Shown: positions 44,278-53,491, numbered from the stretch's first letter. The stretch: 64,000 nt of DNA from SIG440 sp045586925 (GCA_045586925.1 JAZNBG010000026.1:1-64000); one strand, 5' to 3'. A program made the numbers and translations. The notes: generated from the letters alone by a model not told the origin.

Positions 44278-46767
44278 ATGATAACGAATAAAGAAACAGT
44301 AATTAAAATAACGGCTCTTTATATAGAGGACGGAGCCAAAATCGAAATTGAAAACCAATGCAATGTGATTAAAGAATGCTCCTGGTCTATTAAAGACGAA
44401 ACAGGAAAGATTTTGCTTGATGGAAAAGAGAGTATCAAAGGTAGCAAGATTAGTTTTTCAGCGAAATTTAATGCAAAAGCATGGTCTGTGGAAAGTCCTA
44501 ATTTGTATCGATTTGAAGCAAACCTGATTTTTGATGATAACTCGGTTGAAAAGGTTTCAGATTGTTTCGGATTTAGATATTTTGACTGTGACGAAAAAAA
44601 TATTTATCTTAATGGTTATCCTTTCTATATGCGTGCTTATATTCGCGGAGCTGCTGCCCATGAGCATCAGAATAACTGTAATCTGTCAGAATATGAATTT
44701 TATAAAAAGAATATTATGATGGCAAAGTCATATGGCTTTAATACTATCCGTTTTCACTCGGTGGTTCCGCCGGAGGAATGTTTTCGTGCGGCGGATGAGC
44801 TTGGTATCCTTATTCATATTGAAATGCGTGCAGACAAGCAGGTATATGATAATTTGGAAGAAATGAGATATGGGAAAAATAATTTTGTAACGAATGAAGA
44901 GCTTATCCAAATTATTCATTCACTCTACAATCATCCGTCATTTATGGTATACTGTGTGGGAAATGAAATCCGTCAGCCAGGGAAAAAACCACGCATTAAG
45001 GAAATCAGAGAGTTTATAAAAAAGCATGATCCAAACAGATTGTTCATTGATACTTGTGCACATGGAGAATATGATCGTGATTATGTTGATTTTGATGTGC
45101 AGCATATGGGATATTTCTTTCCTTACGGAAAGCATGCAGATATGTTTGAAAACACAGACAACCTGCTATGCTTCGGCAGTGTATCCGATAATGAGATGAT
45201 TGCTGAATATGATAGCGGGAAAATAAGGCGCGCAATTTCTTTTTCTCGTCCTTTGATTGCGCACGAGGTTTGTCATTATACATCCTGGCGTGATTTTTAT
45301 GCCTTAAAGAAAAAGTTTGAAGAATATCATCGTCCGTTGCCATGGTGGGTGGATGAAGAAATAAAGATGATTGAAGCGAAGGGGTATGACAAAAACTTTA
45401 AGGACACCTTGCAGATTACTAAAGATTATCAGTTTAGATGCTGGAAAACAGCGCTTGAGAGTATTCGTGCAAGTGAATTGCTTTCAGGCTTTCATATGCT
45501 CCAATTTGCCGACACAGATAAATACGAAAACTCCAATGGTATTGTTGATTGCTTTGATGATCCGCATGGTATTTCGCCGGAAGAATTCAGAAAGTTTAAT
45601 TCTGATTCAGTAATCTTGGCACGATTGCCAAAGCAGATTTTTTCCTGCGGAGAAAATGCTAAAATCCCGATACTGTTTTCGCAGTATATGATTAATCCTC
45701 CTGAAACTGCTGTGTTTACATACAAATTGTACAATGCAGAAGGAAGAGTTTATTCCGAAGGCATGATGGAGAATATGAGCACGATAAAATCCGGACTTTA
45801 TAAGATTTGCGGGTTGGATCTAGAGATGCCAATGGTGACGAAACCCCAGAAAATGATTTTGTCGTGTTCGTTAAAGTTTGTGGATGATACAATATGCGAA
45901 AATACTTGGGAATTGTGGGTGTTTCCGCAAGCTGACAAGCTATCTGTTGATGCGAATAATAATATGCAGGCTTCATACTTAAATCGTGTATGCAATTTTA
46001 ATACGAATGCTAAACTTACCATAACCGATAAGCTGGACGACGATTTATTTGCTATGCTTGAGGATGGAAAAGATGTTCTTCTTTTGTATCGTTCTGATTG
46101 GACAAGGCACTTGTTAAATAAGGAAATGAAACCACCCCAATATGCTTTTCGTGCCGTCTGGGAACGCTACAAAGGTGTTATTTGGGATAGAGGAACCATT
46201 AATGGAGGTCCGGATAATAAAGAAATTTTAAATAAATATGGTTTTGTTACAGACGGACAAATAAATTTCCAGTACTATCCGTTGATTGAAGATTGTGACA
46301 AAATTATTCTTGATGAATTTCCGGTTAAAGCGGATGTGCTTGTCGGTGGTTTGGATAAGTGCAGCAGAGACAGATTTGATCCGCAAATATTTAAACTTCC
46401 TGAACTGATGTACGATCGCACAATGAGAAGATTTGGTTATGTATTTGCGTTGCGGGTTGGTAATGGACGCTTGATGGTTGCAGGGCTTAATTTTACTGGT
46501 GTGGATTATAATAATCCTGCATCTTGTGCAATGCTTAATACTCTGGTTAATTATTGTAATTCAGATGATTTTACGCCGAAATCACATATAAGTGTAACTG
46601 AGTTGAAAGAATACTTAATTAAGAGCGCATCTTCGGGTCCGCAAAAGGAGAGAATGATGACTCAATATTGGCAACTGGATGCCGAACCGGTAGAATCTAT
46701 GCAGTATTGGGAAGGTGCAGAGTGTTATCTGAGGGATAAGGACAGGAGCGATTTGTGTGAAAATTAA
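44278..46767 (+). CDS. Glycoside hydrolase family 2-like protein lacking the N-terminal sugar-binding domain
   Basis: 829 residues, no signal peptide. It starts directly in the Ig-like second domain of GH2 (residues about 10-100), with no jelly-roll domain before it. GAGGTG before ATG 44278 supports this as the true start. The barrel (about 105-400) has YMRAYIRGAAAHEHQ, GFNTIRFHSVVPPEE, acid/base GNE (Glu 230) and nucleophile AHEVCHY (Glu 330), so it could be active. The C-terminal about 400 residues look like further beta domains without clear matches. Intact GH2 enzymes use the N-terminal domain to shape the active site, so its absence may change specificity. Beta-galactosidase, mannosidase or glucuronidase cannot be separated by eye. 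Confidence 0.8.
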   Translation: MITNKETVIKITALYIEDGAKIEIENQCNVIKECSWSIKDETGKILLDGKESIKGSKISFSAKFNAKAWSVESPNLYRFEANLIFDDNSVEKVSDCFGFRYFDCDEKNIYLNGYPFYMRAYIRGAAAHEHQNNCNLSEYEFYKKNIMMAKSYGFNTIRFHSVVPPEECFRAADELGILIHIEMRADKQVYDNLEEMRYGKNNFVTNEELIQIIHSLYNHPSFMVYCVGNEIRQPGKKPRIKEIREFIKKHDPNRLFIDTCAHGEYDRDYVDFDVQHMGYFFPYGKHADMFENTDNLLCFGSVSDNEMIAEYDSGKIRRAISFSRPLIAHEVCHYTSWRDFYALKKKFEEYHRPLPWWVDEEIKMIEAKGYDKNFKDTLQITKDYQFRCWKTALESIRASELLSGFHMLQFADTDKYENSNGIVDCFDDPHGISPEEFRKFNSDSVILARLPKQIFSCGENAKIPILFSQYMINPPETAVFTYKLYNAEGRVYSEGMMENMSTIKSGLYKICGLDLEMPMVTKPQKMILSCSLKFVDDTICENTWELWVFPQADKLSVDANNNMQASYLNRVCNFNTNAKLTITDKLDDDLFAMLEDGKDVLLLYRSDWTRHLLNKEMKPPQYAFRAVWERYKGVIWDRGTINGGPDNKEILNKYGFVTDGQINFQYYPLIEDCDKIILDEFPVKADVLVGGLDKCSRDRFDPQIFKLPELMYDRTMRRFGYVFALRVGNGRLMVAGLNFTGVDYNNPASCAMLNTLVNYCNSDDFTPKSHISVTELKEYLIKSASSGPQKERMMTQYWQLDAEPVESMQYWEGAECYLRDKDRSDLCEN

Positions 46768-47623
46768 GAAGATTGCCAAAATTACAGGCGGTCAGGACGG
46801 CGCTATTTATAATAAATTTCTGTTTCGCTTTGCTGAGGATGGCGAGGCTTTTGTGTATGATTTAAGGGAACTGTATGATAATTGCACAGAAGTACATGAA
46901 CTGACGGCAGTATCGTCGTTTTATTTAGATCGACGGAATATTTTAAATCCACACAGCAATTCGGTTTCATTTGGCAACCAGTTTTATTGTCAAGGAGACG
47001 AATTTCCGCTCCTTTATACCAACGTATACAATAATTATGCAGATAAGAAAAAAACACTTCCTGGGGTATGTTGTGTCTACAGAATACAACGGGAGAACAA
47101 TATTTTTTCTTCAACGCTGGTTCAGGTATTAGAGATAGGTTTTGTTGATAATGAATTCTATTGGAAATCTCCCGGAGGAGATGTAAGACCATATGGAAAT
47201 TTTGTTGCTGACGCTGAAAATAGCAGATTGCACGTTTTTACCATGCGCGATGCATCTCATACTACTGAGTATTTTTCGTTTGAGCTTCCGGATTGCTTTT
47301 GTGGAAATGACAATGAAGTATATGGAGTAAAACATCTAATATTGGATATAAACGATATAAAAGAGCATTTTTCGTGTGAATATCATCATTATATTCAGGG
47401 AGCTTGTTTTTATAAGAGAATGATTTATTCTCTTGAGGGATTTTCAGATGATGAAAGCAATCAACCCGTTTTGCGTATAATTGATGTTGAAACAAAAAAA
47501 CAAAAGTTTTATAAAAATTTAAGGGAACTTGGATTGAATGAAGAACCGGAATTTATAGATTTTGATGATGATGTATGCTATTATGCGGATAATCCGGGTG
47601 ATTTATATGTAATTGATTTTTAA
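46757..47623 (+). CDS. Hypothetical beta-rich protein coupled to GH2
   Basis: 288 residues from GTG 46757, overlapping the GH2 stop by 11 bases, so translation is coupled. There is no signal peptide or membrane segment. The pattern of hydrophobic strands with aromatic residues is like a small beta-propeller (for example FLFRFAEDGEAFVYDL, RLHVFTMRD, PVLRIIDVETKKQ). I do not recognise the family and see no catalytic motif. The tight coupling suggests a role with the GH2 enzyme. Confidence 0.7.
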   Translation: MKIKKIAKITGGQDGAIYNKFLFRFAEDGEAFVYDLRELYDNCTEVHELTAVSSFYLDRRNILNPHSNSVSFGNQFYCQGDEFPLLYTNVYNNYADKKKTLPGVCCVYRIQRENNIFSSTLVQVLEIGFVDNEFYWKSPGGDVRPYGNFVADAENSRLHVFTMRDASHTTEYFSFELPDCFCGNDNEVYGVKHLILDINDIKEHFSCEYHHYIQGACFYKRMIYSLEGFSDDESNQPVLRIIDVETKKQKFYKNLRELGLNEEPEFIDFDDDVCYYADNPGDLYVIDF

Positions 47624-47652
47624 TAATATTATACAAAAGGAGTTTAGGATAC

Positions 47653-47983
47653 GTGGAACATAAGTTTATAAATTATGCACATCGCGGAGCTGGTGAATAT
47701 ACGCCTGAAATTAGAGGACTTTTTAAGATTTTGTGGATTTCTTACCATGAATGTTAATGGTGATTTGCTTGCCACACTTAAAGAAGCGGGTATTGATGAA
47801 CTTTGTCCTGAAGCAAAAATTCTTGATGCCACTAAGGTGAAAGAATGGCATAAGATGGGATTTAATGTGCGAGCATGGGGCGTTTTGGACAGAAATTTGA
47901 TGGAAAAAGCATATTTAAGCGGAGTGGATGGCATGACAGTTAATTTCCCGGACAAATTGACGGAATTACTAAATAAGAAATAA
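47653..47983 (+). pseudogene. Glycerophosphodiester phosphodiesterase relic with internal deletion
   Basis: GTG 47653, after AAAGGAG, opens a frame reading INYAHRGAGEYTPE, the N-terminal active-site segment of GDPD enzymes (His-Arg, Glu). It then stops after about 34 codons. In another frame the C-terminal GDPD part follows directly (LCPEAKILDATKVKEWHKMGFNVRAWGVLD, seen in pieces up to about 47960). The middle of the barrel, about 130 residues, is missing. So a large deletion with a frame change has killed the gene. GDPDs release ethanolamine or choline from glycerophospho-compounds, which fits the EutH gene next to it. Confidence 0.85.
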
Positions 47984-47994
47984 GGTAGGATACA

Positions 47995-49062
47995 ATGAAC
48001 TTTTTAAACATAGTTATTTTATGTTTTTCAGCATTTGCAGCGCTGGATTTGATTTTTGGAAATCGTTTCGGACTGGGAAAAGAATTTAAAAAGGCGTTTA
48101 TATTACTGGGGCCAATGTCTCTTTCGATGATAGGGATGATTGTAATATCTCCGTTGATAGCAGAGTGGATAAAGCCGTTTACTGAGTTTATAAGCGATAG
48201 TGTACATATTGATGGTTCCATTGTTCCTGCAAGTATTTTTGCGATTGATATGGGTGGTGCTCCGCTGTGCAAGGAACTAGCCCAAATTGATTCAATGGGA
48301 TCATATAATGGCATAGTGGTTGCCTCTATGTTGGGATGCACTGTATCTTTTACAATTCCATTTGCATTGGGGGTTGTAAAACCATCTCAGCATAAAGAAC
48401 TTTCGGTTGGCATTTTATGCGGCATTGTCACAATACCAATTGGTTGCTTTGTTGCGGGTTTACTTTGTAATATTCCTTTGATATCCTTGTTTTTATCACT
48501 CGTTCCGTTAATTATTCAGGCGGTAATTATTTCGGTTGGTTTAGTTCTGTTTCCGCAGATGTGCATCAGGATTTTTAAAGGAGTAGGTTTTGTAATTGAG
48601 ACAATTATAATTATTGGTCTGTTTTTGGGAATTATCAACTTTTTGAGTGATAGAGAGTTGATTTCAGGTCTTGCGACGATTGAAGAAGGAGCGCTGGTGT
48701 GCATAAACTGTTCTGTTGTTTTATCGGGTACATTTCCGCTTATTTTTCTATTATCAAAGGTCCTTTCAAAACCATTAAACATAATTGGAAATAAAGTAGG
48801 CTTGGATGAAACATCCGTACTTGGGATTGTGTCGTCTCTTGCATCAAGTACAACAACCTTTGCTATTATGGATAAGATGGAATCCAAAGGGGTTATTATC
48901 AATTCGGCGTTTTCTGTATCGGGAGCATTTGTTTTTGGCGCACATCTTGCTTTTGCTATGGCATATAGTCCCGAATTTGTATTACCTATGATAATTGGAA
49001 AACTTGTTGCGGGTATGCTGGCAATTGTACTTTCCTATCGGGTGTCCCTAAAGTTTAAATAA
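47995..49062 (+). CDS. eutH: EutH-like ethanolamine permease
   Basis: 355 residues, about ten hydrophobic segments, full length for EutH. IDMGGAPLCKELA (about 83-95) and the GLDETSVLGIVSSLASSTTTFAIMD region (seen in two shorter parts) are typical. It carries ethanolamine across the membrane. No other eut genes (ammonia lyase, shell proteins) are in the window, so it is an orphan here. It lies 12 bases after the GDPD relic, which once could have supplied ethanolamine from phospholipid breakdown. A weak AGGTAGG precedes ATG 47995. Confidence 0.85.
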   Translation: MNFLNIVILCFSAFAALDLIFGNRFGLGKEFKKAFILLGPMSLSMIGMIVISPLIAEWIKPFTEFISDSVHIDGSIVPASIFAIDMGGAPLCKELAQIDSMGSYNGIVVASMLGCTVSFTIPFALGVVKPSQHKELSVGILCGIVTIPIGCFVAGLLCNIPLISLFLSLVPLIIQAVIISVGLVLFPQMCIRIFKGVGFVIETIIIIGLFLGIINFLSDRELISGLATIEEGALVCINCSVVLSGTFPLIFLLSKVLSKPLNIIGNKVGLDETSVLGIVSSLASSTTTFAIMDKMESKGVIINSAFSVSGAFVFGAHLAFAMAYSPEFVLPMIIGKLVAGMLAIVLSYRVSLKFK

Positions 49063-49087
49063 AACTAGTTTTAGGAGAAAATATAAA

Positions 49088-50377
49088 ATGAATAGAAATA
49101 TATTCGGAATTATAAACGACAACTTTTTACTTAAAAACGAAACTGCAGTAAAGCTATATCACGATTATGCAAAGGATATGCCGATTATCGACTATCATTG
49201 TCACCTGTCACCGAAAATGATTGCAGAGGACTATCGCTTTAAAAATGCCTATGATTTGTTCCTTGGGGGCGACCACTACAAATGGCGTCAGATGCGAACA
49301 ATGGGTATTGATGAAGAATACATCACAGGCAATGCCGACGAATACGAAAAATGGCTTGGCTTTGCAAAAACAATGCCATATCTTATTGGCAACCCACTTT
49401 ATCATTGGACAGCTTTGGAACTTAAAAGATATTTTGATATTGACGAGCCACTTAACGAGGACACGGCAAAGGAAATATGGGATGCGGTAAACGAAAAATT
49501 GAAAGGTGATGACTTTTCTGCAAAGTCACTTATCCGCCGTTCAAATGTGGATATAATCTGCACAACAGACAATCCTTATGACACACTTGAATATCACAAG
49601 CAGTTAAAGGACTTTGAAACAAAAGTATTACCTGCATTCAGACCTGATCTTTCGGATATAAAGAGTGATATAACCGAAAGAATGGATTACTTCCATCAAA
49701 ACGGATGTCGCCTTTCAGACCACGCAATAGACGAAATGAATGACGAGCTGATTGAAAAGCTGGTATTCTTAGGGGAAGAGTATGCAAAACGTGGTTGGGT
49801 ATGGCAACTCCATATTGGTGCAATGCGTAACAACAACACAAGAATGTTTAAAAAGCTTGGTGCAGATACCGGCTTTGACTCGGTAAACGATTTCCAGATT
49901 GCAGAAGGACTTTCAAAGCTGCTTGATAAACTTGACCAAAAGGATATGCTTCCTAAAACCATTCTTTATTGCCTTAACCCCAAGGATAACTATGTTCTTG
50001 GAACAATGCTGGGCAACTTCCAGAGAGGCCCTGCAAAGGGCAAAATTCAGTTTGGCTCAGGTTGGTGGTTCAACGACAACAAAGACGGAATGGAAACACA
50101 GATGCAGGCTCTTGCAAACCTCGGAACTCTTGGCACATTCGTTGGTATGCTTACGGATTCACGCAGCTTTGTGTCATATACAAGACACGAATATTTCCGA
50201 AGAATACTTTGCAACCTTCTTGGCAAATGGGTTGAAGAAGGTGAATATCCAAAAGAGTTTAAAGCATTAGAGAAGATTGTTAAAGGCATTTGCTATAACA
50301 ATGCAAAAGAGTATTTTGGATTTAAGGAGGAGAAAGATTATGGTTATTTACGACAAATCAGACAGCATTCTTTCTAA
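49088..50377 (+). CDS. uxaC: Glucuronate isomerase, shortened form
   Basis: 429 residues; typical UxaC has about 465-470. It converts glucuronate to fructuronate (and galacturonate to tagaturonate) in the cytoplasm. IDYHCHLSP (metal His pair, about 34-42), CTTDNPYDTLEYH and FGSGWWFNDNKDGM with TDSRSF are kept. Between AFRPD (about 186) and SDITERMDYFHQNGCRLSDH about 30 residues that the family normally has are absent, in frame, so activity is uncertain. Its C-terminus runs 38 bases into the next gene. AGGAG lies about ten bases upstream of ATG 49088. Confidence 0.9.
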   Translation: MNRNIFGIINDNFLLKNETAVKLYHDYAKDMPIIDYHCHLSPKMIAEDYRFKNAYDLFLGGDHYKWRQMRTMGIDEEYITGNADEYEKWLGFAKTMPYLIGNPLYHWTALELKRYFDIDEPLNEDTAKEIWDAVNEKLKGDDFSAKSLIRRSNVDIICTTDNPYDTLEYHKQLKDFETKVLPAFRPDLSDIKSDITERMDYFHQNGCRLSDHAIDEMNDELIEKLVFLGEEYAKRGWVWQLHIGAMRNNNTRMFKKLGADTGFDSVNDFQIAEGLSKLLDKLDQKDMLPKTILYCLNPKDNYVLGTMLGNFQRGPAKGKIQFGSGWWFNDNKDGMETQMQALANLGTLGTFVGMLTDSRSFVSYTRHEYFRRILCNLLGKWVEEGEYPKEFKALEKIVKGICYNNAKEYFGFKEEKDYGYLRQIRQHSF

Positions 50378-51923
50378 CATTGCTCGTATTGCGGAAGAAA
50401 GAATAGGTGGTAAAAGAGATATTACCCTGAAAATTGATTCATCGATGGATGAATACGAAGGAAGCATAAATAGCAATGTTGTTTCAGCAGGCTCGTATTC
50501 TCAGCTTCTTGACACTCTTGGGAGGGCATTAAGAAATCCGGAAATAAAAGAGGGGAAGTTTCGTTCTGTTAAGCGTCTTAGCGGTATGTATTTTGCCACT
50601 CATTTTAGAAATTATTTGCATGCAGCACCGTTGTCAGAGTTATTCGGGTATATAGATGATCTCGCACTTTGGGGGATGAATGTTTTAAGAATTTGGTTTG
50701 ATCTTCATCATTACAAAAATATGGAGGAAGGCAAAGCGGATGCCGAGCGTTTCGCTGCAATTATGCGCTATGCTAAGTCCATTGGCCTCAAGACGGCAAT
50801 GACGACATTATCAAACGAAGCCTTTAAGTGCAGCCCAGTTGCACTTCGTGCTGACTGGACATGCGGCCATGACGGATATAAGAATGATTTGCGAGACCAT
50901 TATCATGTAGAAATTTGCCCATCTGTACCGGGCGGAATTGAAAAAATCAAAGAATACCGTAGACAGATGTTAGAGGTTTTCAAGGACTTGGATATAGACT
51001 ATATATGCATAGGACCATATGATGAGGGTGGCTGCACCTGTTCTGAATGTGCTCCGTGGGGTGCAAAGGGATATATAAAAACAATTGAGGCGTTGCTTCC
51101 CCTATACAAAGAGTATTTTCCAAACGCAAAGTTTGCCGCAAGCTTCTGGCAATTTGGCAATTATCTTGATGACAATGTTGAATACAAAGGATTTTATAAG
51201 GCGATTGACGAGGGCAGACTGTCAGATATTACATACATAGAAGCTGAGCCTGAATACAACAGCTATATTTATGAAAGACCTTTGAAAAAGCTTATGTTTG
51301 GGTTTCCCGAAATAAGTATGTGGAGGGCAAATCCGTGGGGAGGCTACGGAGCTAATCCTATGCCGAAGCGCTTGGGTGATTCCTGGGAGAAGGATGGCGA
51401 TAAGTTAGACGGCGGTTTCCCATATTGTGAGGGCCTTTACGAGGACATAAACAAGGTAATAATGCTAAGACTATACAGAGATAATCAGTCTCCGGAAGAA
51501 ACAATAAAGGAATATTTAACTTATGAGTTTGGTTTTTCGGGAGAAATCTTAGAAGAGCTTACAACAGCTGTATTTGATATGGAGGAAACATTGCCAAGGC
51601 AATATGATTGGCCATTTGATTGTCCGGGTGATGATGTGTACATCTATAGAAAGGAAAGAAATACACACCGCTATCCGATTGAAAAACCTGAAAAAGCTGA
51701 AAGTATAGAAAAAACCTTTAAAAAAGCGAATGCCTTGTTGCCTGAAAAAACACAAAATTCTGCAAAGTGGAAGATGCTTTATCTGAGAGCGTTAATTGAC
51801 GGAGAGCTTGTTCGGAATGATTTTCGTCGTAATGATAAGATTATGGGATATTTTAATGAATTGGTTTATGTTTCTCATCTCGAAGAAGCCGGTTATGCAA
51901 TAAAGCCCGATGTTTATAACTAA
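50340..51923 (+). CDS. Putative alpha-glucuronidase/hexosaminidase-like glycoside hydrolase
   Basis: 527 residues from ATG 50340 (AAGGAGGAG nine bases upstream). No signal peptide. A short N-terminal alpha/beta domain precedes a TIM-barrel-like part with FGYIDDLALWGMNVLRIWFD (about 100-119) and a motif GPYDEGGCTCSECAPWG (about 228-244) whose Asp-Glu pair could be catalytic. The N-terminal barrel strands resemble GH67/GH115 glucuronidases and GH20-like hexosaminidases; I cannot separate them. Its position between glucuronate isomerase and a glucuronoyl esterase argues for a glucuronidase-type role. It may bind a metal through the four-residue Cys cluster, which is unusual. Confidence 0.6.
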   Translation: MVIYDKSDSILSNIARIAEERIGGKRDITLKIDSSMDEYEGSINSNVVSAGSYSQLLDTLGRALRNPEIKEGKFRSVKRLSGMYFATHFRNYLHAAPLSELFGYIDDLALWGMNVLRIWFDLHHYKNMEEGKADAERFAAIMRYAKSIGLKTAMTTLSNEAFKCSPVALRADWTCGHDGYKNDLRDHYHVEICPSVPGGIEKIKEYRRQMLEVFKDLDIDYICIGPYDEGGCTCSECAPWGAKGYIKTIEALLPLYKEYFPNAKFAASFWQFGNYLDDNVEYKGFYKAIDEGRLSDITYIEAEPEYNSYIYERPLKKLMFGFPEISMWRANPWGGYGANPMPKRLGDSWEKDGDKLDGGFPYCEGLYEDINKVIMLRLYRDNQSPEETIKEYLTYEFGFSGEILEELTTAVFDMEETLPRQYDWPFDCPGDDVYIYRKERNTHRYPIEKPEKAESIEKTFKKANALLPEKTQNSAKWKMLYLRALIDGELVRNDFRRNDKIMGYFNELVYVSHLEEAGYAIKPDVYN

Positions 51924-52022
51924 TGTCTTCCGTCGGAATAGCGATATATCGCTATTCCACAACAGCAAATACTTTGCTGTCATGAAAACTATTTCTCAAA
52001 ATAGTTTTCGAAGACTACATTA
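51921..52022. repeat. Cloverleaf-like triple-hairpin module 3
   Basis: Closing stem TAATGTCTTC / GAAGAC-TACATTA, containing GGAATAGCGATATATCGCTATTCC in two halves (51935-51958), ACAGCAAA TAC TTTGCTGT (51962-51980) and GAAAACTATT ... AATAGTTTTC (51984-52009). The GCGATATATCGC core and the GAAAAC/GTTTTC hairpin are shared with module 1 at 40172. Overlaps the stop codon of the upstream gene. Confidence 0.75.
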
Positions 52023-52100
52023 TGAATGATAATCGGTCAGCAAGGGTATTGGAGTATAAAACAATAGGGATAAATACTGAAAATTAAGAGGGGATATTAA

Positions 52101-53144
52101 ATGCTTAACACAATGTTAAAAGAAAGAAATCTTCCTGTATTTAAAGCAAGGGAAGAGATGCTGGATATTTTAATGAAAGAAGAGTATGGATATTTGCCTC
52201 CCAACCCCGAAAGTGTAACTTATAATGTAACCGAGGACTACATTTCGAATTTTTGCGCCGGTAAAGCTATTTCCAGGAAGGTAGAAATAAGCTCACGAGT
52301 TTTGGGAAAAGATTTTACTTTTCCTTTATATGTAACTATTCCAAAGGCTGAAGGAAAACATCCTTTTTTCATTTGTATAAATTTCAGGGACAATGTTCCT
52401 GACCGCTATATTCCTGTTGAAGAAATTATTGATAACGGATTTGCAGTAATGTCTTTTTCCTATTTAGATATTACCAGTGATGACGGAGATTTTATGAATG
52501 GTCTTGCGGGAATTCTTTATGAAGATGGTAAAAGAGGAGCAAGTGACGCAGGGAAAATTGCTATGTGGGCTTGGGGTGCACAGCGGAGTATGGACTATGC
52601 ACAAACTTTAGATTGTCTTGATTTTGATTGCAGTATCGTTTGTGGGCATTCTCGACTTGGAAAAACTGCTCTTTTGGCTGCTGCTACAGATGCGAGATTT
52701 AAATATGCATTTTCAAATGATTCGGGATGTAGTGGAGCAGCAATATCCAGAGGGAATACAGGCGAAAGAATCGAGGACATTTGTAAAGCATTTCCGTATT
52801 GGTTCTGCGAGAATTACAAAAAATATACAAATAATGAAAGTGAAATGCCTTTTGATCAACATTATTTGGCGGCATCAATTGCGCCGAGATATGTATATAT
52901 ATCAAGTGCAAAAGAGGATGAATGGGCTGATCCTGATTCTGAAATGTTAACATGTGTTGCAATAAGTGAGGTTTATGAAAAACACGGCAAAAAAGGATTT
53001 ATATGCGAAGACAGATTGCCGCAAGTTAATGATGAGTTCCATGAAGGGTGTGTCGGATATCATATGAGGGCAGGCCTGCATTACTTTAGTCGTGAAGATT
53101 GGTTAAAAGTTATTAAATTTGTAAAAAAACATAGTGGAATTTAA
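52101..53144 (+). CDS. CE15-like glucuronoyl esterase / alpha-beta hydrolase
   Basis: 347 residues, no signal peptide. Alpha/beta-hydrolase fold with nucleophile elbow CGHSRLGKTA (Ser 184), the SNDSGCSGAAISRG loop, a possible acid residue in VYISSAKEDEWADPD and the histidine motif GYHMRAGLHYFSREDW. These are the landmarks of CE15 4-O-methyl-glucuronoyl methylesterase-like proteins, which cut esters between glucuronate and lignin alcohols. A cytoplasmic form would act on imported decorated oligosaccharides. GAGGGG lies ten bases upstream of ATG 52101. With uxaC and the glucuronidase-like gene it forms a glucuronate set. Confidence 0.8.
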   Translation: MLNTMLKERNLPVFKAREEMLDILMKEEYGYLPPNPESVTYNVTEDYISNFCAGKAISRKVEISSRVLGKDFTFPLYVTIPKAEGKHPFFICINFRDNVPDRYIPVEEIIDNGFAVMSFSYLDITSDDGDFMNGLAGILYEDGKRGASDAGKIAMWAWGAQRSMDYAQTLDCLDFDCSIVCGHSRLGKTALLAAATDARFKYAFSNDSGCSGAAISRGNTGERIEDICKAFPYWFCENYKKYTNNESEMPFDQHYLAASIAPRYVYISSAKEDEWADPDSEMLTCVAISEVYEKHGKKGFICEDRLPQVNDEFHEGCVGYHMRAGLHYFSREDWLKVIKFVKKHSGI

Positions 53145-53261
53145 GCTGTAAAGCCTCGATAAAGCAAAAATTGATTTAGTGTTTATTTATCAAATTTTCC
53201 TGTTGAATGTTATTTCAAAAAAACATCCCCACATCTGACAGGGAATGCGATAATATAAATA

Positions 53262-53460
53262 AATGACATCGGGGTAATGACACAAATCACGTTCTACCGA
53301 TATAGTATTCGGCGACTGTATTGGGCAAAGGCACCTGTTTATTGCCTGGTGTGAAGTGAACTAATTTGTGCAGGTAACACACAAAAGCACACGAAGGTAA
53401 GGTAATGGTGCTAAACGACATGCTGACATCGTTTTTCTGGCGGTGTCAGTTTTGTTTTTA
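53262..53460 (+). ncRNA. Candidate structured RNA ending in an intrinsic terminator
   Basis: In a 442-bp gap with no gene, about 200 bases end in a clean terminator (53423-53460). Internal helices include CCGA/TCGG near 53308-53323, GGCA/TGCC near 53334-53346 and GTGTG/CACAC near 53350-53384. The 5' TGACATCG (53264-53271) repeats the left arm of the terminator, so it could pair with the right arm instead. GATAAT at 53249 is a possible -10. It matches no riboswitch I know and no gene follows on the strand. Low certainty. Confidence 0.35.
53423..53460 (+). terminator. Rightward intrinsic terminator
   Basis: CTGACATCG (53423-53431) pairs with CGGTGTCAG (53441-53449, one G-T pair), followed by TTTTGTTTTTA. 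Confidence 0.75.
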
Positions 53461-53491
53461 GTTATATTTCTTTGTTGCTGTAAAATTGTAA

